17,767 nucleotides of DNA from Burkholderiaceae bacterium (GCA_016710525.1 JADJVQ010000077.1:1-17767); one strand, 5' to 3'. Shown: positions 1 through 7,747, counted from the first letter of the stretch. Made by a program: numbers and translations. The notes: generated by a model not told the origin, from the letters alone.

Positions 1-663
1 GCCGGGACGGACATCGCCGTCTACAGCCAGAGCAGCACGCAGACGCGCGTCGAGCGCATCGGCACCAGCTGGCGGATCACCGACAAGTCGGGGGCCAATG
101 GCATGGATGCGATGCTGAACATCGAGCAGCTCCAGTTCGCCGACAAGACCTTCGATCTGGCGAACCTGCCGCGAACCGTCACGCCCACGTTCCGCCAGAC
201 CGATGCCTTCCTGTTCGACGCGGTCTACTACCTCCTCAACAATTCCGACCAGGTGCCCACCCAGAGCCTGGGCACCGCACTGGCGCACTACCGCACGGTG
301 GGCGCCGCGCAGGGCAAGGCGCCCAACAGCTGGTTCGATCCGGCCTACTACGCCGCCAAATGGGCCGACCTCACCCCCTTGAATCTGGACGCGTCGACCC
401 TGTTCCAGCACTACAACCTGTTCGGCGTCTGGGAAGGCCGCTCGGCGGGCCCGAAGTTCGACACCTTCGACGGGAACCGGTACCTCACCGAAAATCCGGA
501 TGTGGCCGGTTACGTCGATGCCAACGTCCGCGATTTCCTGGGCAGCCGCACCAATGGCGCCATTGCGCACTTCATCATCTATGGATCCAACGAAGGCCGG
601 GCCGTGTTCGACGCAGCGGGACAGGCCATCAAACTGGACTACGCGGTAGACCTGTTCGGCTGA
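1..663 (+). CDS. C-terminal part of a large, probably secreted repeat protein (5' end outside window)
   Basis: The frame is open from base 1 and stops at 661-663, so the window holds only the last 220 residues. The first 55 or so residues carry a VERIG..W.ITD stretch followed by NIEQLQFADKTFDL. This resembles the segment that closes RTX-type calcium-binding or serralysin-like repeat regions (pattern: nIErLqFaD.t..L). The remainder is three degenerate repeats of about 40-45 residues built on a YY...(N)..D pattern, then A..HY...G..EGR. Such repeats occur in long extracellular bacterial proteins, often type I secreted. There are no Cys residues in the visible part, which fits an extracellular protein. 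The enzymatic or adhesive role lies upstream and cannot be judged here. An internal ATG at 103 is not a likely start, because the coding pattern continues before it. Confidence 0.8.
   Translation, partial: AGTDIAVYSQSSTQTRVERIGTSWRITDKSGANGMDAMLNIEQLQFADKTFDLANLPRTVTPTFRQTDAFLFDAVYYLLNNSDQVPTQSLGTALAHYRTVGAAQGKAPNSWFDPAYYAAKWADLTPLNLDASTLFQHYNLFGVWEGRSAGPKFDTFDGNRYLTENPDVAGYVDANVRDFLGSRTNGAIAHFIIYGSNEGRAVFDAAGQAIKLDYAVDLFG
208..603 (+). repeat. Three degenerate protein repeats (Y..NpD / HY..G..EGR type) in the secreted protein
   Basis: At the protein level three units line up. Unit 1 (about nt 208-327) has FLFDAVYYLLNNSDQV, then AHYRTVGAAQGK. Unit 2 (about 334-441) has FDPAYYAAKWADL, then FQHYNLFGVWEGR. 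Unit 3 (about 463-603) has YLTENPDVAGYV, then AHFIIYGSNEGR. The shared core is an aromatic pair, an Asp about seven residues later, and a closing H-[YF]-x3-G-x2-[EQ]-G-[RK]. The DNA itself is not repetitive, so these are old, diverged units. Confidence 0.6.
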
Positions 664-714
664 CCCGGATCCGACGCACCGGGACCATCGCGCAAAGCAC
701 CGTTCCGGTGCGCC

Positions 715-732
715 GCCGGTTCGGGAGCCGGC
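715..732 (+). terminator. Possible weak hairpin downstream of the secreted-protein gene
   Basis: GCCGGTT (715-721) can pair with AGCCGGC (726-732) around a CGGG loop, with one G-U pair. It lies 52 bases after the stop. No T-run follows, so an intrinsic terminator is only a possibility. Confidence 0.25.
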
Positions 733-921
733 CCGCACCAGTCATCTCCCGACCTTGTGCACCGTCATCGCACGGCCGGTTGCACGGTCGCGAGGCGCGC
801 ACCATGGCGCGGAAATTGCTGCATTCGGAGCATGACGCTCCTCCGCTCGGGCGATGCCGTGCTGATCACGAGCGCTCGCACCTTGCCTCCCTCTCCAGAA
901 CCGAAAGTCCGATCCACCTCC

Positions 922-1911
922 ATGAGCAGCTCCACGGCCAGCGCCGGCACGCCGCACCCGGCCATCGAAACCGGTCTCACCGATGTGTTCGAGCGGTGCC
1001 GCACCCAGACGCAGGGCAAGGTCGCGACCTACATCCCCGAGCTCGCCACCATGCCGCCCGAGCAGTTCGGACTGGCCCTGGCGACCATCGACGGCAAGCT
1101 CTCGACTCGCGGCGACGCCGACTCCGAGTTCACGATCCAGTCCGTCTCCAAGGCGTTCAGCTATTGCCTTGCGCTGGAACTCCTGGGACGCGACGAGGTC
1201 TTGCGTCACGTCGGTGTCGAGCCCAGTGGCGACGCGTTCAACGCGATCATCTTCGACCCCAGGACCGAGCGCCCGTTCAATCCGATGGTCAATGCGGGCG
1301 CGATCACGATCTGCGCGCTGATCTATCGGGAGCTGAAGGACGATGCGCTGGAGTTCGTGCTCGATCGATTCTCCAAGGCCGCCGGGCGACGGCTGCGCAT
1401 TTCCGACCCGGTCTACCGCTCGGAGTGCGTGACCGGACATCGCAACCGGGCGATCGGCCATCTGCTGCTCACCGTCGGGGCGGCCCGGGAGCCCATCGAA
1501 CCGGCCCTCGACCTGTATTTCAAGCAGTGTTCGATCCTGGTGAATGCCACCGACCTGGCGCGAATGGGCGCGACCCTGGCCAACATCGGCCAGAATCCCT
1601 TCACCCAGGAATCGGTATTCGACGTGGCCGCGGTGCGCGACACGCTGTCCGTCATGTTCACCTGCGGCATGTACGACTACTCCGGAAACTGGGCCGTCGA
1701 TGTCGGCATCCCGGCCAAGAGCGGCGTGGGCGGAGGCGTGGTGGGCGTGGTCAATCGCCAGCTCGGCATCGGCACCTTCTCCCCGCGGCTGGACGACAAG
1801 GGCAACTCGGTGCGGGGCCTGAAGGCCTTTCAGGAGCTGGCCGACGAATTCGGCCTGCATGCCTTCGAATGCACCAATTACGGCTCCGAGTTCATGCGCA
1901 GCCTTGCCTAG
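922..1911 (+). CDS. glsA: Glutaminase (serine-dependent beta-lactamase-like fold)
   Basis: Hydrolyses L-glutamine to glutamate and ammonia in the cytoplasm. The family is recognised from an unbroken set of active-site motifs: the nucleophile and general base in QSVSKAF (Ser74, Lys77), Asn124 in NPMVNAGAI, Glu168 and Asn175 in SECVTGHRN, Tyr199, Tyr251 in CGMYDYSG, and the SGVGGGV loop near 267-273. The length of 329 aa from the ATG at 922 compares with about 305-310 aa for typical bacterial enzymes; the extra residues are a Ser/Ala-rich N-terminus. The frame stays open back to 757, but the upstream part is Arg/Cys-rich and unlike the family, so 922 is preferred; no clear ribosome binding site decides it. 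A STAS-domain gene follows after 16 nt and is probably co-transcribed. Confidence 0.93.
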   Translation: MSSSTASAGTPHPAIETGLTDVFERCRTQTQGKVATYIPELATMPPEQFGLALATIDGKLSTRGDADSEFTIQSVSKAFSYCLALELLGRDEVLRHVGVEPSGDAFNAIIFDPRTERPFNPMVNAGAITICALIYRELKDDALEFVLDRFSKAAGRRLRISDPVYRSECVTGHRNRAIGHLLLTVGAAREPIEPALDLYFKQCSILVNATDLARMGATLANIGQNPFTQESVFDVAAVRDTLSVMFTCGMYDYSGNWAVDVGIPAKSGVGGGVVGVVNRQLGIGTFSPRLDDKGNSVRGLKAFQELADEFGLHAFECTNYGSEFMRSLA

Positions 1912-1927
1912 GCACCCAGGAAAGAAG

Positions 1928-2293
1928 ATGGCTGAAATCGATCTGCAGTTGCACCACCTCGGTGATGGTCTCGACCAGATCCGGATCGTCGGCCGGCTCG
2001 ACAGCGCCGGTGCGCAGGCGCTCGAGCAGCCGCTGAAGGCCATGATCGCGGCCGCCCCGGCCAGAGTCCTGATCGATCTGTCGCAAGTGCCATTCCTCGG
2101 GTCGATGGGAATCCGCAGCCTGCTGACCAGTGCTCAGGCCATGCGCCGCCGCGGTGGAGCGCTGGGGCTGCTGAACCCGCAGAGCCTGGTCGACGAAGTC
2201 CTGAAGATGACCGGCATCCAAACGCTGATTCCCACTTTCCATGACGTCGAGGCGGCACGATCCGCCTTGGCGGAACACGTCGGCGGACCCTGA
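1928..2293 (+). CDS. Single-domain STAS protein (anti-sigma factor antagonist-like)
   Basis: A 121-aa protein covering one STAS domain. The core strand-turn-helix reads VLIDLSQVPFLGSMGIRSLL (residues 47-66), which aligns with the SpoIIAA/RsbV phosphorylation loop. Ser59 sits at the position phosphorylated in SpoIIAA, but the Asp that normally precedes it is Gly here. Start: AGGAAAGAAG lies just before the ATG at 1928, a good ribosome binding site. It begins 16 nt after the glutaminase stop. No anti-sigma kinase or phosphatase is visible in the window. From memory, some bacterial glutaminases carry a fused C-terminal STAS domain, so this may be the split form of that architecture and act on the glutaminase rather than on a sigma factor. 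That role is inference. Confidence 0.85.
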   Translation: MAEIDLQLHHLGDGLDQIRIVGRLDSAGAQALEQPLKAMIAAAPARVLIDLSQVPFLGSMGIRSLLTSAQAMRRRGGALGLLNPQSLVDEVLKMTGIQTLIPTFHDVEAARSALAEHVGGP

Positions 2294-2360
2294 AGACGCC
2301 AGGACCGAACCGGCGATCGGAGCGCAGCGCACTCGAGGCTGCGGCCCGCGCCAGGGGAAC

Positions 2361-2372
2361 GACTAAAATGCT
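2361..2372 (+). promoter_or_regulatory. Possible -10 element before the cytochrome c gene
   Basis: TAAAAT at 2364-2369 matches the bacterial -10 consensus in five of six positions and is one of the few AT-rich hexamers in the 108-bp gap after the STAS gene. No matching -35 hexamer lies 16-18 bases upstream, so this is tentative. Confidence 0.25.
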
Positions 2373-2452
2373 GCCGAGTCGCCTCGCCCGGTAGAGGTGA
2401 AATGTCGACGATGAGCATCCCAGCCCGCGGTCAACCGCAGAGGTCGATTCGA

Positions 2453-2848
2453 ATGATTCGAGAACGCAAATTCCGTGCACGGCTGCTGATGGCTGTCTGT
2501 CTTGGTGGCGTGGTCGGCCTCCAGGGTGCGCTGCTCACTGCGGGCGCACAGGCACAGACCCCCGGCGAACCGCCCGGGCAAAAAGGCCAGTCAGGTCAGG
2601 CGGTCTACGCCGCGGTCTGCGCCGCCTGCCATGCGGCCGGGGTGCTTGGCGCGCCCAAGCTCGGCGACGTCAAAGCCTGGGCGCCGCTGATCAAGGAAGG
2701 GCAGAAGGCGCTGACCCGGACCGCCATCAAGGGCATCCGCCAGATGCCTCCCAAGGGCGGCAATGCGTCGCTGAGCAACGCGGAGGTCGAGCGGGCCGTG
2801 GTCCACATGGCCAACGCGGCGGGCGGAAAATTCAAGGATCCGCGATAG
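2453..2848 (+). CDS. Periplasmic monohaem cytochrome c (cytochrome c5-like)
   Basis: A small c-type cytochrome, presumably an electron carrier in the periplasm. From the ATG at 2453 it has a signal peptide: a basic n-region MIRERKFRAR, a hydrophobic stretch to about residue 29, and an AQA-type cleavage site near residue 34. The haem-binding CAACH motif is at 56-60, and Met98 in RQMPPKGG is the likely sixth ligand. This arrangement and the mature length of about 97 aa match cytochrome c5. The frame also has ATGs at 2402 and 2411. GAGGTGA (2394-2400) could serve 2411, while GAGG (2440-2443) serves 2453. I prefer 2453 because the signal peptide then has normal length. No oxidase or reductase gene is adjacent, so its partner is unknown. 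Confidence 0.9.
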   Translation: MIRERKFRARLLMAVCLGGVVGLQGALLTAGAQAQTPGEPPGQKGQSGQAVYAAVCAACHAAGVLGAPKLGDVKAWAPLIKEGQKALTRTAIKGIRQMPPKGGNASLSNAEVERAVVHMANAAGGKFKDPR

Positions 2849-2867
2849 CGCGGACCGGTTGTGTTCC

Positions 2868-2904
2868 CGGGCTCCAGGCCCGCCGCGGCTCAGCGGGTGC
2901 CCGC
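2868..2904. terminator. Inverted repeats between convergent genes (possible terminator)
   Basis: Between the cytochrome c stop and the minus-strand DinB-like stop, CGGGC (2868-2872) can pair with GCCCG (2878-2882). GCGG (2893-2896) can pair with CCGC (2901-2904) around GTGC. Both stems are short and lack a T-run, so rho-independent termination is only suggested by position. Confidence 0.25.
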
Positions 2905-2906
2905 GC

Positions 2907-3713
2907 TCAGTTCGCCACGGGTTCGCGGATCCGGGTCCCCGGGGCGGGCGGCATCTCCGGCGGACCGGCAAAGGCCTGGGCAATGCGCATCCACTGGGTG
3001 GCCACCGGGCCCGCCACCCGCAGCGAGGTGTCGGCCACGTTGCGCACCTGCGTGACGACCTGGCAGAACTCGGTGGCCCGGCCTTCGATGCAGTCCAGTT
3101 CGCTGGCATCGCCGAAGGTCCACGACGCGCCGGAGGGCGCGGTGAGCCGAACCTGCGGCATCCGCTCGGGCACTGGCTGCTCGTGCACGGTAAAGGTCCA
3201 ACCGAAGGTGTTGATGCCCAGCACCACGATGTTGCGGATCCGATCGCCGTCCTGGCGCTCGACACCGAGCAGGTCGTACACCGCCTGGCCGTGGGCCCAG
3301 GTCTCCATCAGCCGCGCGCTGATGCTCGAGCGCGCACTCATGTCCGGCCCCGCCCATTTGAGGCGGCGCTTGGGATCCGTCGTCTGAAACGTCCGGGCGA
3401 CCTGCGGGTACAGCTCGCGCCAGGCCGCCAGCAGCGCCCGCCCCTGGAGGCCGCCAGCCCAGCGCTTCTCGAACTCGCGCATCGGCATCGGCGGAACCGT
3501 GGCCTTGCGTTCGGCCCGAAACGCCAGGTAACCCGGCTCGTTGATCACCGTTTCGAGCGCGGCCCAGTTGCCCAGGTGGAGATGAGCGAGCACGTGGTTG
3601 ATCGTCCACTGCTTGAAGCGCGTCGGGCGGTCGAAATCGGCATCCGGCAGGCGCTCGAGCAGGTCGTGGAGCGCGTCGGATTCGGCGAGGAAATCAGCGG
3701 GCTGTTCAAACAT
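2907..3713 (-). CDS. DinB/maleylpyruvate isomerase-like metal-binding protein (TIGR03084-type)
   Basis: A 268-aa cytoplasmic protein whose N-terminal half looks like the four-helix DinB/mycothiol-dependent maleylpyruvate isomerase fold. The probable metal ligands are His44 in VLAHL, after a W..N pattern at 36-40, plus Glu137 and His141 in METWAHG. The Glu-x3-His spacing and the preceding His match the metal triad of that superfamily. It resembles the TIGR03084 group of uncharacterised metal-binding proteins; the substrate is not known. The start at 3713 overlaps the stop of the lipocalin-like gene by 8 nt (ATGTTTGA), and GGGAG lies just upstream, which suggests translational coupling. An in-frame ATG at 3740 gives a longer alternative. 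Mycothiol is an actinobacterial thiol, so if the host is proteobacterial a different cofactor is likely. Confidence 0.82.
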   Translation of the reverse strand: MFEQPADFLAESDALHDLLERLPDADFDRPTRFKQWTINHVLAHLHLGNWAALETVINEPGYLAFRAERKATVPPMPMREFEKRWAGGLQGRALLAAWRELYPQVARTFQTTDPKRRLKWAGPDMSARSSISARLMETWAHGQAVYDLLGVERQDGDRIRNIVVLGINTFGWTFTVHEQPVPERMPQVRLTAPSGASWTFGDASELDCIEGRATEFCQVVTQVRNVADTSLRVAGPVATQWMRIAQAFAGPPEMPPAPGTRIREPVAN

Positions 3714-4167
3714 CGGAGGCTCCCGAGGCGGAATCGTCATGCCGTTCCCAGACGACCCGCGCGACGCGGCTGACCGACGGGTCGTCATGGCTGGGCGCCG
3801 GCCAGGTCGTCAGGATCAGCTGGTTGCCGGCGAGTTCGAAGCTGCGCCCCTGGTCGGTGCCGTTGAAGTACTCGATCCACGACACGTCGACTTCGGTGAT
3901 GAAGTGATTGCCCTCGATCCGATAGGTTCCGGTGTAGGCAATCAGAGAATCGAACAGCGCCGCCTTGTCGGCAGCGGTCGTGCCGAAGTGGCGCCCGCCG
4001 GCCGTGATGACCGCCATGAAACGCGCGGGCGTGATGATCGCGTAGCCGGTCGGCGGCTGCGCGTAGAGGTCCTTGAACGGGCCATCACCGACGCGCGCCG
4101 CGATGGAGCCCAGACGATAGGTGCCGACGACGCGCTGGCGGGGATCGTCGGGCGAAATGCTTGGCAT
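3706..4167 (-). CDS. Lipocalin-like domain protein
   Basis: A 153-aa protein without signal peptide or membrane segment. It opens with VVGTYRLGS (residues 13-21), the G-x-[WY]-type first strand of lipocalin-like domains. PPTGYAIITPARFMAVI (about 38-54), FDSLIAYTGTYRIEGN (about 72-87) and GRSFELAGNQLILTT then follow the usual strand order of the Lipocalin_5-type family. These are small beta-barrels thought to bind hydrophobic ligands; the ligand is unknown here. Start: the ATG at 4167 has AGGA about nine bases upstream. A frame extension to 4218 adds 17 residues without family resemblance. Its last codons overlap the next gene, so the two products are probably made in a fixed ratio. It follows the dehydrogenase gene after 71 nt on the same strand. 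Confidence 0.75.
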   Translation of the reverse strand: MPSISPDDPRQRVVGTYRLGSIAARVGDGPFKDLYAQPPTGYAIITPARFMAVITAGGRHFGTTAADKAALFDSLIAYTGTYRIEGNHFITEVDVSWIEYFNGTDQGRSFELAGNQLILTTWPAPSHDDPSVSRVARVVWERHDDSASGASDV

Positions 4168-4238
4168 GGGATTGCGTCCTGTCGCTGGAAAAATAGCCTC
4201 GGCCGGGGTCGGCCACATGGCCGCCCCTCGAGCGTCGG

Positions 4239-5216
4239 TCAGCGCGCGTCGTAGACCTGCGGATTCACCGTGTGTTCACGATTGGGCCGGCCGTCGAGCA
4301 CATCCAGCACGTTTTGCATCGCGCTGCGGGCCATGCGATTCCAGGCTTCCCAGGTGACACCGGCCAGGTGCGGCGCGAGGATCACGTTGGGCAGACCCAC
4401 CAGCGGGTTGCCCTGCTCGGGCGGTTCGCTTTCGAGCACGTCCAGACCCGCGCCGCTCAGATGGCCGCTGGTCAGCGCCTGCGCGAGCGCGGCTTCATTG
4501 ACGATGCCGCCCCGTGCCGTGTTGATCAGCACCGCGCCCTTCTTCATGCGGGCAAGGCGGGCGGCGTCGAACAGGTTGATCGTGCTGGCGTCCTTGGGGC
4601 AGTGGATGGACACATAATCGGCCTCGCCCAGGGCCTGGTCCAGGTCCGGCACCGGCGTTGCGCCGACCGCCCGCACATAGTCCTGAGTGATCAGCGGGTC
4701 ATACACCCGGGTGTCCATTTCCATCGCGACACAACGCTTGGCCATCCGGCTGCCGATGCGGCCGAACCCGACGATCAGCACCCGCTTGCCGCCGAGATCG
4801 GTCGGGAAGCAGCTCAGGCGGTCGCTCCAGCGCCGCTCGACCACCAGCGTGTGCAGTTCGTTCAGGCGCTTGGCGAAGGCGAACATGAAGGCCAGCGCCT
4901 GCTCGGCAACCGAAACCGAGTTGGCGGTGCCGGTGATCAGCAGCGGAATCTTGCGCCGGGTGAGCGCGGGCACGTCGATCGCGTCGTAGCCGACACCGAC
5001 CCGGGCAACCGCCTTGAGCATGGGCGCCGCGTCCAGTTCCGGATCGGCAAACGGGGTGACGCCCAGAATCGCCGCATTCACCTGGCCCAGCAGGGCCCGG
5101 AACTCCGATGCGCTCACCTTCGGGCCGAATCGTTCGAGAACGATGTCGCTGCGCCCCTGGAGCGGCAGGAACATGTCGGGGGCGCTGGTCTCGGGAACTA
5201 GGATGCGATGGCTCAT
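4239..5216 (-). CDS. D-2-hydroxyacid dehydrogenase (phosphoglycerate dehydrogenase-like), NAD-dependent
   Basis: Reduces a 2-oxoacid or oxidises a D-2-hydroxyacid with NAD(P) in the cytoplasm; the true substrate cannot be read from sequence. The 325-aa length is typical. The Rossmann motif GFGRIG is at 150-155, with Asp173 at the end of the next strand (RVYDP), favouring NAD over NADP. The catalytic set is Arg235 in NTARGGIVNE, Glu264 in LESEPPE and His283 in APHLAG; the Arg-Glu spacing of 29 equals that of E. coli SerA. There is no C-terminal ACT domain, so serine feedback is unlikely. The ATG at 5216 has GGAG seven bases upstream; the open frame to 5444 is Arg/Pro-rich and was left out. It diverges from the molybdoenzyme gene at 5447 across 230 bases. 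Confidence 0.92.
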   Translation of the reverse strand: MSHRILVPETSAPDMFLPLQGRSDIVLERFGPKVSASEFRALLGQVNAAILGVTPFADPELDAAPMLKAVARVGVGYDAIDVPALTRRKIPLLITGTANSVSVAEQALAFMFAFAKRLNELHTLVVERRWSDRLSCFPTDLGGKRVLIVGFGRIGSRMAKRCVAMEMDTRVYDPLITQDYVRAVGATPVPDLDQALGEADYVSIHCPKDASTINLFDAARLARMKKGAVLINTARGGIVNEAALAQALTSGHLSGAGLDVLESEPPEQGNPLVGLPNVILAPHLAGVTWEAWNRMARSAMQNVLDVLDGRPNREHTVNPQVYDAR

Positions 5217-5446
5217 GAATGACTCCGGGTCCCGGCAGGGTGGAGGATGGTTGGATGCCGGACAAGGGACGCAGCCTGTCACCGATCGGCGGGCCAAGGC
5301 AAGTGCGGATCGAGCCGGATCGGATCGCCGCCTCCGTGCCGGCGGCGATCCGGTGCGGTAGCGCCCCAGCGGGTCAATGGTTGACAATACTGGCCAGGCC
5401 CCCGCGGCCCCCCCGATAACAAATCCAACTTTTCGGAGACTCATCC

Positions 5447-7747
5447 ATGAAATTCGGAATCGGCCAGTCGATGGCCCGGGTCGAGGACCAGCGACTGCTC
5501 CAGGGAACCGGACAGTTCGTCGACGACGCGCTGCCGGCGGGCACGGCCGCGATGGTGTTCCTGCGCAGCCCGTATCCGCGCGCCAGGCTCGTCTCGATCG
5601 ACGCGGCAGCCGCCAGGACCGCCGACGGCGTGATCGGCATCGTGACCGGTGCGGACCTGCTGGCCGCGGGCGTCACCCCGTTTCCGCTGGTGCCGGGCCT
5701 GCCCAATGCCGAGGGCAAACCGTGGTCCGCGCCGCCCTACTACCCGCTGGCCACTGACGAGGTGCGATTCGTCGGCCAGACCGTCGCCGCGATCGTCGCC
5801 GAGACGCGCGCGCAGGCCGAGGCTGCCGCCGAGCTCGTCGTCATCGACTACGAAGAGCTGCCCAGCGTCACCACGCTGGAGGCCGCGCGCGCCCCCGACG
5901 CGCCGACGCTCTGGCCGGAGGCGACGGGCAATGTGTTCGCGGCGATGCGCTTTGGCAACCCGCAGGCCTGCGATGACGCGTTCGCCAAGGCCGCGCATGT
6001 CGCCAAGGTGTCGTTCATGAACCAGCGCATTCTGGCCATGAGCCTGGAGCCGCGCGGCACGCTGGCGCAGTTCGACCCGGCCAGCGGCCGCTTCACCGTG
6101 CGCACGAGCTGCCAGAACCCCGCCACGCTGCGCGGCGCGCTGGCCGGCTCGGTGCTCAATGTGCCGCCCGAGCAGGTGCGCGTCGTGGTCGGCGACGTCG
6201 GCGGAGGCTTCGGCATGAAATCGGTGCTGTATCCCGAAGATGCGGTCTGCGCCTGGGCCGCCCGGAAATTCGGCCGGCCCGTCTTCTGGCGCGCCAGCCG
6301 CAGCGAGGAGTTCCTCAGTGGCAACCATGGCCGCGACCAGCACAACGAGGGCGAACTCGCGCTCGATGCCGAGGGCAAGGTGCTCGGCCTGAGGGTCCGC
6401 ATCGTGGGCAACGTCGGCGCCTACGGCAGCGGCCCTGGCACCATCATCGTGGTGGCGATCGGCCCGAAGGTGATCACCGGCGTCTACCACATTCCCACGC
6501 TCGACCTGCGCAGCGAAGCCGTCACCACCAATACCAATCTGGTCGGAGCCTATCGTGGGGCCGGCCGGCCCGAAGCCATCTTCCTGATCGAGCGTCTGAT
6601 GGATCAGGCAGCGGCAGACATGAAGCTCGACCCGGCCGAACTGCGCCGGCGCAATTTCATCCAGCCCGAGCAGATGCCTTACACCACGCCGATGGGCGAG
6701 CAGTTCGACAGCGGCAATTTCCCGCATATGCTGGCCCGAACGCTGTATCTGTCCGACTGGAAACAGTACGAACAGCGGCGCGCGCAGTCGCAGGCGCGCG
6801 GCAAACTGCGCGGACGCGCGATCTCGACCTTCCTCGAATGGACCGGCGTCGTCCATGAAGAGACGGTGAGCATGCAGGTCCAGGCCGACGGCCGCGTGTT
6901 CGTGTTCACCGCGATGCAGGCGATGGGCCAGGGCATCGAATCGAGCTATGTGCAGATCGTCAGCGAGGCGATGGACGTCGAGGCCGACCAGGTCGTCGTC
7001 ATCCAGGGCGACAGCGACGTCGCCGAAGGCATCGGCAGCGTGGGCAGCCGGTCGCTGTACATCGGCGGATCGGCGATGGTCAGCGTCTCGAAGGACACGC
7101 TGGCCAAGGCCCGCGACCTGGCCGCCGACGCGCTCGAGGCCTCACCGGCCGATCTGGAGTATCGCGATGCGCGCTTCACGATCGCGGGCACCGATCGTGC
7201 CATCGGGCTGGCCGAGCTGGCCGCCCGGCAACCCGAAAAGCACATCGCGATGACCACCAAGCAGACCGTGGGCGGTCCCTCCTGGCCGAACAGCTGCCAT
7301 GTCTGCGAGATCGAGATCGATCCCGAAACCGGCGAAATCAGCATCGTCCGTTACACCACGCTGGACGACGTGGGCCGGGTGGTCAATCCGATGATCGTGG
7401 CCGGCCAGGTGCATGGCGGCATCGCCCAGGCGGTCGGCCAGGCCCTGATGGAACGCGTGCATTACGATCCGGCCAGCGGCCAGCTCTTCACCGGCTCGCT
7501 GATGGACTACAGCGTGCCGCGCGCCGACAACTTCCCGCGCATCGATCAGCATTGCGACGAGTCCACCCCCTGCAAGATCAACCCGCTGGGGGCCAAGGGC
7601 GTGGGCGAGCTGGGCACCGTCGGCGGCACGCCCACGGTGGTCAATGCGGTGCTCGATGCGCTGCGCCCGCTGGGCATCGAGCACCTCGAGATGCCGCTGA
7701 CCTCGGAGCGCATCTGGCAGGCGCTGCAGAGCGCGCGGGCGGCGTAA
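5447..7747 (+). CDS. Xanthine dehydrogenase family molybdopterin-binding (CoxL-like) large subunit
   Basis: A 766-aa molybdenum hydroxylase large subunit, full length for the family. N-terminal ald_Xan_dh_C type region about 14-135: VEDQRLLQGTGQFVDD, then EVRFVGQTVAAIVAE. Molybdopterin-binding region about 150-735: GDVGGGFGMK (249-258), AYRGAGR (368-374), QAMGQGIESS (491-500) and GAKGVGELGT (715-724), with Glu721 at the catalytic base position. The active-site loop is AYRGAGR, not the AYRCSFR loop with Cys that defines true CO dehydrogenase, so CO is not the expected substrate. An aldehyde, aromatic or N-heterocyclic substrate is more likely. GGAG lies about nine bases before the ATG. The [2Fe-2S] small and FAD medium subunits that normally accompany it are not encoded on either side. 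Confidence 0.92.
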   Translation: MKFGIGQSMARVEDQRLLQGTGQFVDDALPAGTAAMVFLRSPYPRARLVSIDAAAARTADGVIGIVTGADLLAAGVTPFPLVPGLPNAEGKPWSAPPYYPLATDEVRFVGQTVAAIVAETRAQAEAAAELVVIDYEELPSVTTLEAARAPDAPTLWPEATGNVFAAMRFGNPQACDDAFAKAAHVAKVSFMNQRILAMSLEPRGTLAQFDPASGRFTVRTSCQNPATLRGALAGSVLNVPPEQVRVVVGDVGGGFGMKSVLYPEDAVCAWAARKFGRPVFWRASRSEEFLSGNHGRDQHNEGELALDAEGKVLGLRVRIVGNVGAYGSGPGTIIVVAIGPKVITGVYHIPTLDLRSEAVTTNTNLVGAYRGAGRPEAIFLIERLMDQAAADMKLDPAELRRRNFIQPEQMPYTTPMGEQFDSGNFPHMLARTLYLSDWKQYEQRRAQSQARGKLRGRAISTFLEWTGVVHEETVSMQVQADGRVFVFTAMQAMGQGIESSYVQIVSEAMDVEADQVVVIQGDSDVAEGIGSVGSRSLYIGGSAMVSVSKDTLAKARDLAADALEASPADLEYRDARFTIAGTDRAIGLAELAARQPEKHIAMTTKQTVGGPSWPNSCHVCEIEIDPETGEISIVRYTTLDDVGRVVNPMIVAGQVHGGIAQAVGQALMERVHYDPASGQLFTGSLMDYSVPRADNFPRIDQHCDESTPCKINPLGAKGVGELGTVGGTPTVVNAVLDALRPLGIEHLEMPLTSERIWQALQSARAA

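Noticed and set aside
360..2036. Long plus-strand open frame of 558 codons across the secreted-protein end and the glutaminase gene
   Set aside because: It is Arg/Pro/Gly-rich, spans two well-supported genes in another frame, and is a typical artefact of GC-rich DNA.
742..2043. Minus-strand open frame of 433 codons opposite glutaminase
   Set aside because: Antisense shadow; the plus-strand glutaminase has complete active-site motifs.
5381..5386. Perfect TTGACA, a -35 hexamer, before the molybdoenzyme gene
   Set aside because: No -10-like hexamer occurs 16-18 bases downstream (that position is GC-only); the nearest AT-rich GATAAC is 28 bases away.
5441..6856. Minus-strand open frame of 471 codons opposite the molybdoenzyme gene
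   Set aside because: Rich in Arg, His and Ala with no domain pattern; the opposite strand encodes a clear family member.
5447..7747. Calling the large subunit a carbon monoxide dehydrogenase (coxL)
   Set aside because: The active-site loop is AYRGAGR rather than AYRCSFR, lacking the Cys that binds copper, and coxM/coxS are absent.
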